Part shown: positions 24,427 through 32,618 of the stretch, in pieces | How the letters are laid out: the number at the start of each line of letters is the position of its first letter | How positions within the stretch are numbered: the first letter of the stretch is position 1 | Origin: Sphingomonas sp. Leaf20 | GTDB lineage: Bacteria > Pseudomonadota > Alphaproteobacteria > Sphingomonadales > Sphingomonadaceae | NCBI RefSeq assembly: GCF_001421535.1 | Contig: NZ_LMKN01000001.1 | Coordinates: 620,001 to 684,000, forward strand | DNA length: 64,000 nt | Direction: 5' to 3' | The notes under the pieces: model-generated | The model's input: only the letters and a program-made list of their open reading frames with translations | Told to the model about the DNA's origin: nothing | Database searches by the model: none | Translations under genes and position numbers: made by a program

Positions 24427-27393
24427 ATGACCGATACTCCTGCGCCCGCCCGCGATTACCGCGACACCGTCTTCCTGCCGAAGACCGACTTCCCGATGAA
24501 GGCGGGCCTCGCCGCCAAGGAGCCGGCGATCCTCGAGCGCTGGGCGAAACTCGGCATCTACGACCGGTTGCGCGAACAGCGGCTCGGGCGCGAGCGGTTC
24601 ATCCTGCACGACGGCCCGCCCTACGCGAACGGCGACATCCACATGGGTCACGCCATGAACAAGGTCCTGAAGGACATCATCGTCCGCTCGCAATCCTTGA
24701 TGGGCAAGGACGCGCCCTATGTCCCCGGCTGGGACTGCCACGGCCTGCCGATCGAGTGGAAGGTCGAGGAAGCGTATCGCGCGAAGAAGCTGGACAAGGA
24801 CGACGTCCCCGTCGACCAGTTCCGCGCCGAATGCCGCGCCTATGCCGAGAAATGGGTCGACGTGCAGAAGGCCGAGTTCGAGCGGCTCGGCGTGATGGGC
24901 GACTGGGCCGATCCGTACCTCACGATGAAGTACGACGCCGAGGCCACGATCGTCGGCGAGCTGCTCAAGTTCGCCGAGAGCGGCCAGCTGTACCGCGGCG
25001 CGAAGCCCGTGATGTGGTCGCCGGTCGAGAAGACCGCGCTCGCCGAGGCCGAGGTCGAGTATGAGGATATCGTCTCGACGCAGATCGACGTCGCGTTCGA
25101 GATCGTCGACGCGCCGAACGCCCCCGAACTGGTCGGCGCGCATGCGGTGATCTGGACGACGACGCCGTGGACGATCCCGGTGAACCAGGCGCTGAGCTAT
25201 GGGCCTGAGATCGAGTATGTGCTGCTGGCGGACGGCGATCGCCGGTTCCTGATCGCAGACGCGCTCGTCGGTAGTTTCAATGCCCGTACCCTCTCCTCCC
25301 GTCATCCCGGCGAAAGCCGGGACCCACTTACCCAAGTGGGAGACGGCGGTGGGGTGGGTCCCGGCGTCCGCCGGGATGACGGAGAAGAAGGTGGCGCGAT
25401 CCTGTGGCGCGGCAAAGGCTCGGACCTCGCCGACGCCACCGCACGCCACCCGATGCACGCACTCGGCGGGTTCTTCGCAAAGCCCCGCCCGTTCCTCCCC
25501 GGCGAGTTCGTCACGACCGACGCGGGCACCGGGCTCGTCCACATGGCGCCGGACCACGGCGAGGACGATTTCGAGCTCTGCAAGCAATATGGCATCGACC
25601 CGGTCTTCGCGATCGACGGCGCCGGCATGTACCGCGCCGACTGGGCGTGGCTCGGCGGGCAAGGGTCGGTCATCAACAAGAAGTTCGTGGCCGCCGACGG
25701 CCCGATCTGCACCGACCTGCGGGAGGCCGGCGCGCTGCTCGCGGCGAGCGACGACTTCAAGCACAGCTACCCGCATTCGTGGCGCTCGAAGGCCAAGGTG
25801 ATCTTCCGCGCGACCCCGCAATGGTTCATCCCGATGGATGCGGCCACGCCTCCCTCTCCCCTCCGGGGAGAGGGTCGGGGTGAGGGGCAGCCAAGTAGCG
25901 CTGCGCCCGGAACAGCCCCTCACCCCAGCCCTCTCCCCGACGGGGAGAGGGAGCAAGACGGCAACGGCGCCACGCTCCGCGAGATCGCGCTCGACGCGAT
26001 CGCCGCGACCAGCTGGATCCCCGCGCGTGCGGAAAACCGGATCACGTCGATGGTGCAGGGCCGCCCCGACTGGGTCATCTCGCGCCAGCGCGCCTGGGGT
26101 GTCCCGATCGCGCTGTTCGTCAACCGCGCCACCGGCCAGTACCTCAACGACCCCGCGGTCAACGCGCGCATCGTCGAAGCCTTCCGCCAGAACGGTGCCG
26201 ACGCGTGGTACGCCGACGCCCACCAGGCGCTGCTCGGCCCCGACTATGCCCTCGCCGACTATGAGGTCGTGAAGGACATCCTCGACGTCTGGTTCGATTC
26301 GGGCTGCACGCACGCCTTCACCGTCGAGGCGCGTTACGGCGAAGGCACCCGCGCGAACCTGTATCTCGAAGGGTCGGACCAGCATCGCGGCTGGTTCCAG
26401 TCGAGCTTGCTCGAAAGCTGTGGCACGCGCGGTCGCGCGCCGTACGACGCGGTCCTCACGCACGGCTTCGCGCTCGACGGCCAGGGCCGCAAGATGTCGA
26501 AGAGCCTCGGCAACGTCGTCGATCCGCTCAAGATCATCGGCGAGAGCGGCGCGGACATCCTGCGCATGTGGGTCGCCTCGACCGACTATTTCGACGACGT
26601 GAAGATCGGCAAGGAGGTGCTCGCCACCGCCTCCGACGCGTACCGCAAGCTGCGCAACACGTTCCGCTACATGCTCGGCGCGCTCGAAGACTTCGACGAG
26701 TCGGAGCGCGTCGCGGTCTCCGACATGCCCGAGCTCGAGCGCTACGTGCTCCACCGCCTCGGCATGATCGACACCGAACTGCGCCAAGCCGCGGAGGCGT
26801 ATGAGTTCAACCGCTACACGCGCCTGCTGACCGACTTCGCGAACGAGGATTTGTCCGCGTTCTTCTTCGATATCCGCAAGGATTCGCTCTATTGCGACGC
26901 GCCGACCGACATCAAGCGCCGGTCGTACCGCACGGTGCTGGACGTGCTGTTCCACGCGCTCGTCCGCTACGCAGCACCGGTGCTGTGCTTCACCACGGAG
27001 GAAGTCTGGCAAGCGCGCTTTCCAAGCGATGACAGCTCGGTGCACTATCTCGAATGGCCGTCGCTCCCGTCGCTCGACGCGGACGACGTGATCGGCAGCA
27101 AATGGCGCAAGATTCGCGACCTCCGCGTCGCCGTCACCGAGGCGATCGAGCCGTTGCGCCGCGAGAAGACGGTCCGCTCCAGCCTCGAGGCCGAAGTCAC
27201 CGTCCCCGCGATGCTGCTCGACGCCGACGCGCTGGCCGAGGCCTTTATCGTCGCCAAGGTCACGCCGGGCGAAGGCGTTACCGTCACGCGCACCGACTTC
27301 CACAAGTGCGGCCGCTGCTGGCGCCACCTCCCCGAGGTGACGGTCGATGGCGAGCTGTGCGATCGTTGCGAAGAGGTCGTGGCGCATGCGTAA
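24427..27393 (+). CDS. ileS: Isoleucyl-tRNA synthetase with two repeat-encoded insertions
   Basis: Charges tRNA-Ile and edits Val-tRNA-Ile. The 988-residue product is longer than the E. coli enzyme (938). HMGH is at 72-75, the editing motif GTGLVHMAPDHGEDDF around 371-386, KMSKS at 689-693, and the zinc ribbon CGRCW ... CDRCEE is at the C-terminus. Residues about 291-319 are encoded by an 84-bp family A palindrome, within the CP1 editing insertion. Residues about 476-509 (PPSPLRGEGRGEG ... PHPSPLPDGER) come from a family B palindrome, near the CP1-catalytic junction. Both keep frame, and all catalytic motifs are intact. The stop overlaps lspA by eight bases. Confidence 0.97.
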   Translation: MTDTPAPARDYRDTVFLPKTDFPMKAGLAAKEPAILERWAKLGIYDRLREQRLGRERFILHDGPPYANGDIHMGHAMNKVLKDIIVRSQSLMGKDAPYVPGWDCHGLPIEWKVEEAYRAKKLDKDDVPVDQFRAECRAYAEKWVDVQKAEFERLGVMGDWADPYLTMKYDAEATIVGELLKFAESGQLYRGAKPVMWSPVEKTALAEAEVEYEDIVSTQIDVAFEIVDAPNAPELVGAHAVIWTTTPWTIPVNQALSYGPEIEYVLLADGDRRFLIADALVGSFNARTLSSRHPGESRDPLTQVGDGGGVGPGVRRDDGEEGGAILWRGKGSDLADATARHPMHALGGFFAKPRPFLPGEFVTTDAGTGLVHMAPDHGEDDFELCKQYGIDPVFAIDGAGMYRADWAWLGGQGSVINKKFVAADGPICTDLREAGALLAASDDFKHSYPHSWRSKAKVIFRATPQWFIPMDAATPPSPLRGEGRGEGQPSSAAPGTAPHPSPLPDGEREQDGNGATLREIALDAIAATSWIPARAENRITSMVQGRPDWVISRQRAWGVPIALFVNRATGQYLNDPAVNARIVEAFRQNGADAWYADAHQALLGPDYALADYEVVKDILDVWFDSGCTHAFTVEARYGEGTRANLYLEGSDQHRGWFQSSLLESCGTRGRAPYDAVLTHGFALDGQGRKMSKSLGNVVDPLKIIGESGADILRMWVASTDYFDDVKIGKEVLATASDAYRKLRNTFRYMLGALEDFDESERVAVSDMPELERYVLHRLGMIDTELRQAAEAYEFNRYTRLLTDFANEDLSAFFFDIRKDSLYCDAPTDIKRRSYRTVLDVLFHALVRYAAPVLCFTTEEVWQARFPSDDSSVHYLEWPSLPSLDADDVIGSKWRKIRDLRVAVTEAIEPLRREKTVRSSLEAEVTVPAMLLDADALAEAFIVAKVTPGEGVTVTRTDFHKCGRCWRHLPEVTVDGELCDRCEEVVAHA
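25299..25382. repeat. Family A palindromic repeat inside ileS (84 bp, in frame)
   Basis: The left arm CCGTCATCCCGGCGAAAGCC and the right arm ending CCGGCGTCCGCCGGGATGACGG. It is read as RHPGESRDPL at the left and GPGVRRDDG at the right, in the same frame and orientation as the truB copy. A short CCCACTT...AAGTGGG hairpin sits at the centre. Confidence 0.92.
25852..25951. repeat. Family B compound palindrome inside ileS
   Basis: CCCTCTCCCC-TCC-GGGGAGAGGG forms one hairpin, GCCCCTCACCCC pairs with GGGGTGAGGGGC across the centre, and a second CCCTCTCCCC-GAC-GGGGAGAGGG hairpin closes the element. It is translated without stops in the ileS frame. Confidence 0.92.
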
Positions 27394-27889
27394 CCTGCCC
27401 AAGGCCGGCTTTGCGGCCGCGATCGTCCTCTTCCTCGCCGACCAGCTCAGCAAATGGGCGGTGACGAAGCCGCTCGGGATCGATTCGCTCGGCGATGCGC
27501 GGACGATCACGTCGTTCTTCGACCTGCGGTTCGTGCCCAATATCGGCATCTCGCTCGGGCTGCTGCCCGCCGACGGCCACCTGACGCGCTGGGCGCTGGT
27601 GCTGCTGACGGGTGCGATTTCGGTCGGTGTCGCGGTGTGGATGACGCGCGAGAAGAACCCCGCCGATCAGATCGCGCTCGGCTTCGTGCTCGGCGGCGCG
27701 GTCGGCAATATCCTCGACCGGATCCGGCTCGGTTATGTCGTCGATTTCGCCGATCTGCATATCGGCGAATGGCGTCCGTTTTTGGTCTTCAATGTCGCCG
27801 ATGCAGCGATTACTGTCGGCGTGCTCGTCCTGCTTGTCCGGGCGCTGCTCGTGCGCGAGAAGCCCCCTGTGGAGAATTCCCATGCGTAA
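27386..27889 (+). CDS. lspA: Lipoprotein signal peptidase (signal peptidase II)
   Basis: An inner-membrane aspartyl protease that removes signal peptides from prolipoproteins. The 167-residue product has four membrane spans, and the catalytic aspartates are Asp111 in GNILDRIRLGYVVDF and Asp139 in FNVADAAI. The ATG lies inside the last codons of ileS (eight-base overlap) and the lspA stop overlaps the next ATG in the same way. The downstream gene encodes a lipoprotein, a likely substrate. Confidence 0.96.
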   Translation: MRNLPKAGFAAAIVLFLADQLSKWAVTKPLGIDSLGDARTITSFFDLRFVPNIGISLGLLPADGHLTRWALVLLTGAISVGVAVWMTREKNPADQIALGFVLGGAVGNILDRIRLGYVVDFADLHIGEWRPFLVFNVADAAITVGVLVLLVRALLVREKPPVENSHA

Positions 27890-28295
27890 GTTTGTGCCCC
27901 TGGCTGCCGGTCTGGCGAGCGTCGTGTTGCTGTCCGGTTGCGGCGCCGGCAAGAGCCTCGATCGCGCGCGCCCGGACGAGTTCGCGGTCGCGCGTCAGGC
28001 GCCGCTCGTGATCCCGCCCGACTTCGCGCTGGTCCCGCCGCAGCCGGGCGCCGCGCGCCCGCAGGATACCGCCGCCAACGCACAGACGCTCGACGCGCTG
28101 TTCGGCGGTACGGCAGCGCGCAGTGCGGCCGAAGCCGGCGTCATCGGCGAGGCGGGGCAGAACAACGCCGACCCCGGCATCCGCTCGACCGCAGGCGATC
28201 CGGGCACGACGGTGGTCGACAAGGGCTCGACGACCCGCGACATCGTCGCGGCGCCCGAGGGTGACGGTCAGGACGCACGCGCTTCGGCAAACTGA
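27882..28295 (+). CDS. DUF3035 lipoprotein
   Basis: A 137-residue protein with signal peptide and lipobox LLSGC (Cys20), then the DUF3035 core RPDEFAVARQAPLVIPPDFALVPPQPG and an Ala/Gly/Asp-rich, likely disordered C-terminus. It overlaps lspA by eight bases and ends at a strong terminator, closing the ribF-ileS-lspA run. Function unknown. Confidence 0.88.
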   Translation: MRKFVPLAAGLASVVLLSGCGAGKSLDRARPDEFAVARQAPLVIPPDFALVPPQPGAARPQDTAANAQTLDALFGGTAARSAAEAGVIGEAGQNNADPGIRSTAGDPGTTVVDKGSTTRDIVAAPEGDGQDARASAN

Positions 28296-28317
28296 TCGGG
28301 ACATACCGGCGCACGTG

Positions 28318-28351
28318 AAAAAGGGCGGCCCCGCGAGGAGCCGCCCTTTTT
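28318..28351 (+). terminator. Intrinsic terminator after the DUF3035 gene
   Basis: AAGGGCGGC, a ten-base loop, GCCGCCCTT and TTT follow, about 25 bases after the stop codon. Confidence 0.92.
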
Positions 28352-28382
28352 CGTGTGTCCGGCGTCCGGTCCGTCGGCAGCG

Positions 28383-28438
28383 ATGCGGCATGCCGCATGC
28401 GGCATGCGGCATGCGGCATGCGGCATGCGGCATGCGGC
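28383..28438. repeat. Heptamer tandem array (ATGCGGC x8)
   Basis: Eight head-to-tail copies of ATGCGGC; the second carries a single change (ATGCCGC). Each junction creates the palindrome GCATGC. It lies in the non-coding gap between the DUF3035 terminator and the 3' end of the porin gene. The seven-base unit is not a codon multiple and no gene uses it. Confidence 0.95.
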
Positions 28439-28574
28439 GCGATCGCCCTGGTCGATCACCCCCACAAGACGAGAATGCCTTTCCGGAGCGACCGTCACCG
28501 CCCCCCGTGCAACACCCCGCCACAACGGGGTGCCGCAATGGGGTGCGGAACGCACGCTATGCGCGGTCGTGCAT

Positions 28575-29423
28575 TCAGAACGCCGCGGTGAGCGATACGA
28601 CGACCTTGCCTCCGGCGATCGAGCCGACACCGTCCTGGCCACGACTGAAGCTCGGCTGAAGATAGGCGGATTCGCCCTTGCCGATGTCGGTATCCACATA
28701 GGCCACGCCGAGCGTCAGCGGGGTCGTCGGGATCACATAGTCGGCACCGAACAGCCAGTCGAAATACTCGCCGGTCGGCGACACGCTGGTCGCGAACGGA
28801 CCAAGGCCCTTGTTGCCGTTCGAATAGCCGACATGCGCCTTCACGGTCAGGCCGGTGTCCGGAATACCGCTGCTGACATCGCCCCAGAGATAGAGGTTGT
28901 CATCCTTGGCATTGACCCGGTCGTAGACGCCGTTCGCCGCCGAGGTGCCGTTTGTGTACCAGGGACCAAGCGCCTGCTGCTTGGGCGCGTAGGCGACGCC
29001 GGCGAGCAGTGCGACGGGGCCAACGGTGCCCGACAGCTTGGCATAAGGCTCGATGAAGTCGGTATTGTCGAATCCGGCGGGATACATGTACCAGGTCGCG
29101 CCGACGTCGAGCGCGCCGCCGCCGACGGGAACCTTGTACCCCGCGATCAGGTCGAGCTCCATGTTGGCACCGCCGAACGTACCCCAGCCCGAGAGGTTGG
29201 ACCCCCAGGTGCCGATGTAGATCCCGCTTTCATGCGCGATCGTGATGCCGCCCTGAACGGCCAGATTTTCATCCGACTGCGATACGCCGCGAAAGCGGTA
29301 ATCGCTGACGAGACCGACCGAGCCAGACACGGTCACCGGCTTTGGCGGCGCGGTGTCCTGGGCAAAGACGGGCGTGGCGGCGGCCAGCGCAACGCCGCCG
29401 AGGAGAAGAGTGGAGAAGCGCAT
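28575..29423 (-). CDS. TorF family putative porin
   Basis: A 282-residue outer-membrane protein: signal peptide (MRFSTLLLGGVALAAATPVFA, cleaved near FAQD), then SVGLVSDYRFRGVSQSDENLAVQGGI, the hallmark start of the TIGR02001/TorF beta-barrel family, and a C-terminal strand ending in Phe (VVVSLTAAF) as expected for BAM recognition. GAAAGGGAAACG precedes the ATG at 29423. The transported solute is unknown. Confidence 0.92.
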   Translation of the reverse strand: MRFSTLLLGGVALAAATPVFAQDTAPPKPVTVSGSVGLVSDYRFRGVSQSDENLAVQGGITIAHESGIYIGTWGSNLSGWGTFGGANMELDLIAGYKVPVGGGALDVGATWYMYPAGFDNTDFIEPYAKLSGTVGPVALLAGVAYAPKQQALGPWYTNGTSAANGVYDRVNAKDDNLYLWGDVSSGIPDTGLTVKAHVGYSNGNKGLGPFATSVSPTGEYFDWLFGADYVIPTTPLTLGVAYVDTDIGKGESAYLQPSFSRGQDGVGSIAGGKVVVSLTAAF

Positions 29424-29685
29424 CGTTTCCCTTTCGAAACCGGAAGTCGATGTCCCCGCCTGCAACCGCGGACGCCATGTCTATCGAGGCGAAGCCTCCG
29501 AGCCTGGTCTTTCCTGCGGTGACCAATCTGTGACAGCGCATGGTGCGGCGCACAAGGTATATTGCGTACGGCCCAGCATTGACGCGCATATGTTGCGCAA
29601 TCACCACACTCTACCTTAGTTTATCATATTATATCGCGGACCCGTCCCTGATGGGCGCGCCCCGCTCGCACGAGGCTCCAATCAC

Positions 29686-30897
29686 CTAGGCCAGCGCCTG
29701 ACGGTACGCAGCGAGGGCGGCGTCGAGGTCGGCGATCAGGTCGTCCGGGTCTTCGAGGCCGATCTGCAGACGAACCATCGGGCCTGCCGCCTCGCGCCGC
29801 GTGACGCTGCGATAGCGATGCGGATCGACGGGGATGGCGAGGCTTTCGAACCCGCCCCAGCTGTAGCCAATCCCGAACAATTGCAGCGTGTCGATCAATG
29901 CGGCGCGGGCAACGTCTCTGCCGCCGTTCAACGCGAACGAGAAGAGTCCGCTCGAACCCTTGAAGTCGCGCGCGAAGATCGCGTGCCCGGGACAGTCGGG
30001 AAGCGCGGGGTGCAGGACCTGCGCAACCTCGGGACGCGACCGAAGCCACGCCGCGATCCGGAGCGCACTCGACTGGTGCTGCGCGAGACGGACCGCCATC
30101 GTTCGCAGCCCCCGACTGCCGAGCCAGCAGTCGTCGGGGCTGGCCACCTGCCCGAGCTGGAAGCTCGTCTCGCGCAGTCGTGCGAAATGACCCGCGCCCG
30201 CGGTTACCGACCCGAGCATGACGTCCGAATGACCGACGACATATTTGGTCCCCGCAAGGATCGTCAGGTCGACGCCGTGCTGGATCGCCGGGAAAAACAG
30301 CGGTGTCGCCCATGTGTTGTCGAGCAACGTCGTGACGCCGCGCGCGCGCGCTGCGGCGACGATCGCGGGGACGTCCTGCACCTCGAACGTCAGCGAGCCG
30401 GGGCTCTCCATGAAGATCGCCCGGGTCCGATCGCCAATGAGGTCGGCGATACCCGCGCCGATCAGCGGGTCGTAAAAGCGCGTGGTGATGCCGAACCGCT
30501 TGAGCAGCCCGTTCGCCATCCCGCGCGTCGGATCATAGGCGCTGTCCACCAGCAGGAGTTCGTCGCCCGGCGACAGCACGGACAGCAACGCCGCGGCAAT
30601 CGCAGCGACACCCGAGCAATAGAGGAAGGTCCCCTCCGCACCCGGCTCGAGCGAGGTGAGCGCGTCGGCAAGGCTCCATTGCGTCGGCGTGCCCTTGCGC
30701 CCGTAGAAGAGCCTGTGGTGCGTGTCGCGCGTCGCGCTGTCGCGCAGGTGCGCGACCGAGTCGTACAGGATCGTCGACGCGCGCCACACGGGCGGGCTGA
30801 CGATCGCCCCCTCGCCGACGCCGCGTGTCCATTCGGCGCGGCGCCCCGCCAGCACGACCTTCGTGGCGTCGCCGACGCGCTTGTCCGTGTCGCTCAC
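29686..30897 (-). CDS. metC: Cystathionine beta-lyase
   Basis: A PLP enzyme of the Cys/Met metabolism family that cleaves cystathionine to homocysteine. It has 403 residues from the GTG start at 30897, which overlaps the stop of the upstream sulfurtransferase gene by four bases. The PLP lysine is Lys218 in LAGTKYVVGHSD; YGRKGTPTQWSLADAL and CWLGSRGLRTMAVR are typical of MetC rather than cystathionine gamma-synthase. Pairing with a sulfurtransferase suggests a sulfur amino acid operon. Confidence 0.93.
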   Translation of the reverse strand: MSDTDKRVGDATKVVLAGRRAEWTRGVGEGAIVSPPVWRASTILYDSVAHLRDSATRDTHHRLFYGRKGTPTQWSLADALTSLEPGAEGTFLYCSGVAAIAAALLSVLSPGDELLLVDSAYDPTRGMANGLLKRFGITTRFYDPLIGAGIADLIGDRTRAIFMESPGSLTFEVQDVPAIVAAARARGVTTLLDNTWATPLFFPAIQHGVDLTILAGTKYVVGHSDVMLGSVTAGAGHFARLRETSFQLGQVASPDDCWLGSRGLRTMAVRLAQHQSSALRIAAWLRSRPEVAQVLHPALPDCPGHAIFARDFKGSSGLFSFALNGGRDVARAALIDTLQLFGIGYSWGGFESLAIPVDPHRYRSVTRREAAGPMVRLQIGLEDPDDLIADLDAALAAYRQALA

Positions 30898-31736
30898 TGG
30901 TCGCCCCCGTCGTGGCGCACCGCCTTGGGCGTCGTGAGGTCGCCGCCCCATTCCGACCAGCTTCCATCATATAGCGCAGCATCGTGGCCGAGCAGATGCG
31001 CGCCGAAGACGAGCACCGCGGCGGTGATCCCCGACCCGCATGTCGTGACGATCGGTCTGCCAAGGTCCACCCCCGCGCTGTCGAAGGCCGCGCGCAACGC
31101 GTCACCCGTCTTCCAGCTTCCGTCGGCGTTGAACAGCGCGGTTTGCGGCAGATTGGCCGATCCGGGAATATGACCGGCCGCCGTGCCCGGTCGCGGATCG
31201 CCCTCGGCGCCGGTGAACCGCGCCGCGGACCGGGCGTCGAGTATCTGCTCCCCGCCACCGTCGAGATTTGCCCTGATCTGGCCGAGGCTGCGTACCCCGC
31301 TTCGGTCTTCGGTGACCGTAAAGCGGGCCGCTCGCGGTGCCGGGATGCCCGCCTCGACATCGCGTGACTCCGCGCGCCATTTGGCGAGCCCGCCATCGAG
31401 AATCGCGACGTCGCGCGCGCCGAACAGCCGCAGCATGAACCAGGCACGCGCTGACGTATGCCAGGGCGACGTGTCGTAAATGACGATGCGATCGCCATCG
31501 CCGATCCCGAGCGCCTGCATAAGGGCGCCGAATTTCTCGGCCGAGGGCAGCATGTTCGGCAAGTCGCTGGCCGTATCTCGCAATGCGGCAAGGTTCAGGA
31601 ACACCGCGCCGGGAATATGCGCTGCGGAAAACTCCGCGGCAGCATCGCGTCCCTCGGCATAGGTCGCGTCGACGATCCGCAGATCGGGCGCGCCCAGTTC
31701 GTTCGCCAACCACTCGGTGCTCACCAACGCGTCCAT
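30894..31736 (-). CDS. sseA: 3-mercaptopyruvate / thiosulfate sulfurtransferase
   Basis: Two rhodanese domains in 280 residues: an inactive N-terminal domain and a C-terminal one with the catalytic Cys233 in TTCGSGITAAV, the CG[ST]G[IV]T loop characteristic of 3-mercaptopyruvate sulfurtransferases. HIPGAVFLNL and GHIPGSANLP are rhodanese repeats. ATG 31736 gives MDALVSTEWL; the much longer upstream extension is low-complexity and rejected. It overlaps metC by four bases. Confidence 0.93.
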   Translation of the reverse strand: MDALVSTEWLANELGAPDLRIVDATYAEGRDAAAEFSAAHIPGAVFLNLAALRDTASDLPNMLPSAEKFGALMQALGIGDGDRIVIYDTSPWHTSARAWFMLRLFGARDVAILDGGLAKWRAESRDVEAGIPAPRAARFTVTEDRSGVRSLGQIRANLDGGGEQILDARSAARFTGAEGDPRPGTAAGHIPGSANLPQTALFNADGSWKTGDALRAAFDSAGVDLGRPIVTTCGSGITAAVLVFGAHLLGHDAALYDGSWSEWGGDLTTPKAVRHDGGDQ

Positions 31737-31846
31737 GCTGAATCCCCTGTCGTTGCCGCATCGTCTAGACAGCGATGACGCGCGCGTCGAGCAAGCGCTG
31801 GCGTCGGGCGCAGCATCTGGCCCGACCGCGCGCCGGCCGTCGCGCG

Positions 31847-32032
31847 CTATCGTTTGAAGATCAGCCCCACCGTGACGGCCAGGCCAATGAGCGCAACCAT
31901 CTGAACGGTCGGCCAGTCGATCCAGCCGACCGCATCGGGATCGCGCCGCAAGCGGCGGCGGCGCGCACCCAGCCCGGCCGCCACGGCGAGCGCGGCACAC
32001 CCGCCGCTCGCTGCCCACAGACCCATCGCCAT
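31847..32032 (-). CDS. Small two-helix membrane protein downstream of phaR
   Basis: A 61-residue protein beginning MAMGLWAASGGCAALAVAAGL with an Arg-rich loop (about residues 23-30) and a second hydrophobic helix (about 42-58) ending LIFKR. The start follows the phaR stop by two bases, suggesting co-translation. Not recognised. High hydrophobicity and tight spacing are the main support; it could be a chance frame. Confidence 0.55.
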   Translation of the reverse strand: MAMGLWAASGGCAALAVAAGLGARRRRLRRDPDAVGWIDWPTVQMVALIGLAVTVGLIFKR

Positions 32033-32033
32033 T

Positions 32034-32603
32034 TCAGGATCCGAGCTTCTCGACCTTGTCCTGGAGATTGGCGAGTTCCGACCGCAGCGCAGCGATCTCG
32101 TCGTCCTTGCTTGCTGCGGGCTTGGTCCCTGGCGCAGCGCCCGGCACGGCGGCGCCGTTTGCGGGTGCGAACGCCTGAGCGGCAACGTCGAACATCGCGA
32201 TGTTGCGCTTGGCGATGTCGGCAAACGGCGAATGTGCAAACGCACCCTCGACCGCAGACTTGAACTGTTCCTGATTACGACGGAAACTGTCCATCGAAGC
32301 CTCGAGATACCCCGGCACCATCTTCTGCATGGAGTCGCCGTACATCGAGATAAGCTGACGGAGGAAATTCACCGGCAACATCGTCTCGCCGCGGCTTTCC
32401 TCCTCCATGATGATCTGCGTGAGGACGTTGTGCGTGATATCCTCATCGGTTTTGGCATCGACGACCTTGAAGTCGCGCCCTTCGCGCGTCATCGTCGCGA
32501 GATGCTCCAGCGTGATGTACGATGACGTCTCGGTATTATACAGTCGCCTGTTGGCGTACTTCTTGATGACGACAAGCCCGTCTACCGTGCCTTGCTTCTT
32601 CAT
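32034..32603 (-). CDS. phaR: Polyhydroxyalkanoate synthesis repressor PhaR
   Basis: A DNA- and PHA-binding repressor of 189 residues. The N-terminal PHB/PHA accumulation regulator domain (VVIKKYANRRLYNTETSSYITLEHLA) is intact. The second half (QLISMYGDSMQKMVPGYLEASMDSFRRNQ) is the PHB-binding region, followed by an Ala/Pro linker and a C-terminal coiled coil (DDEIAALRSELANLQDKVEKL). GGAGGGGCTG precedes the ATG. It is divergent from a PhaC-like gene and a thiolase gene, consistent with local control. Confidence 0.95.
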   Translation of the reverse strand: MKKQGTVDGLVVIKKYANRRLYNTETSSYITLEHLATMTREGRDFKVVDAKTDEDITHNVLTQIIMEEESRGETMLPVNFLRQLISMYGDSMQKMVPGYLEASMDSFRRNQEQFKSAVEGAFAHSPFADIAKRNIAMFDVAAQAFAPANGAAVPGAAPGTKPAASKDDEIAALRSELANLQDKVEKLGS

Positions 32604-32618
32604 ATGCAGCCCCTCCAC

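Noticed and set aside
24409..27549. A 1046-residue open frame on the minus strand opposite ileS
   Set aside because: It mirrors the ileS codon pattern with no recognisable domain; ileS has all its motifs.
28383..28438. Possible CRISPR array
   Set aside because: The units are seven bases, contiguous and without spacers; no cas genes are nearby.
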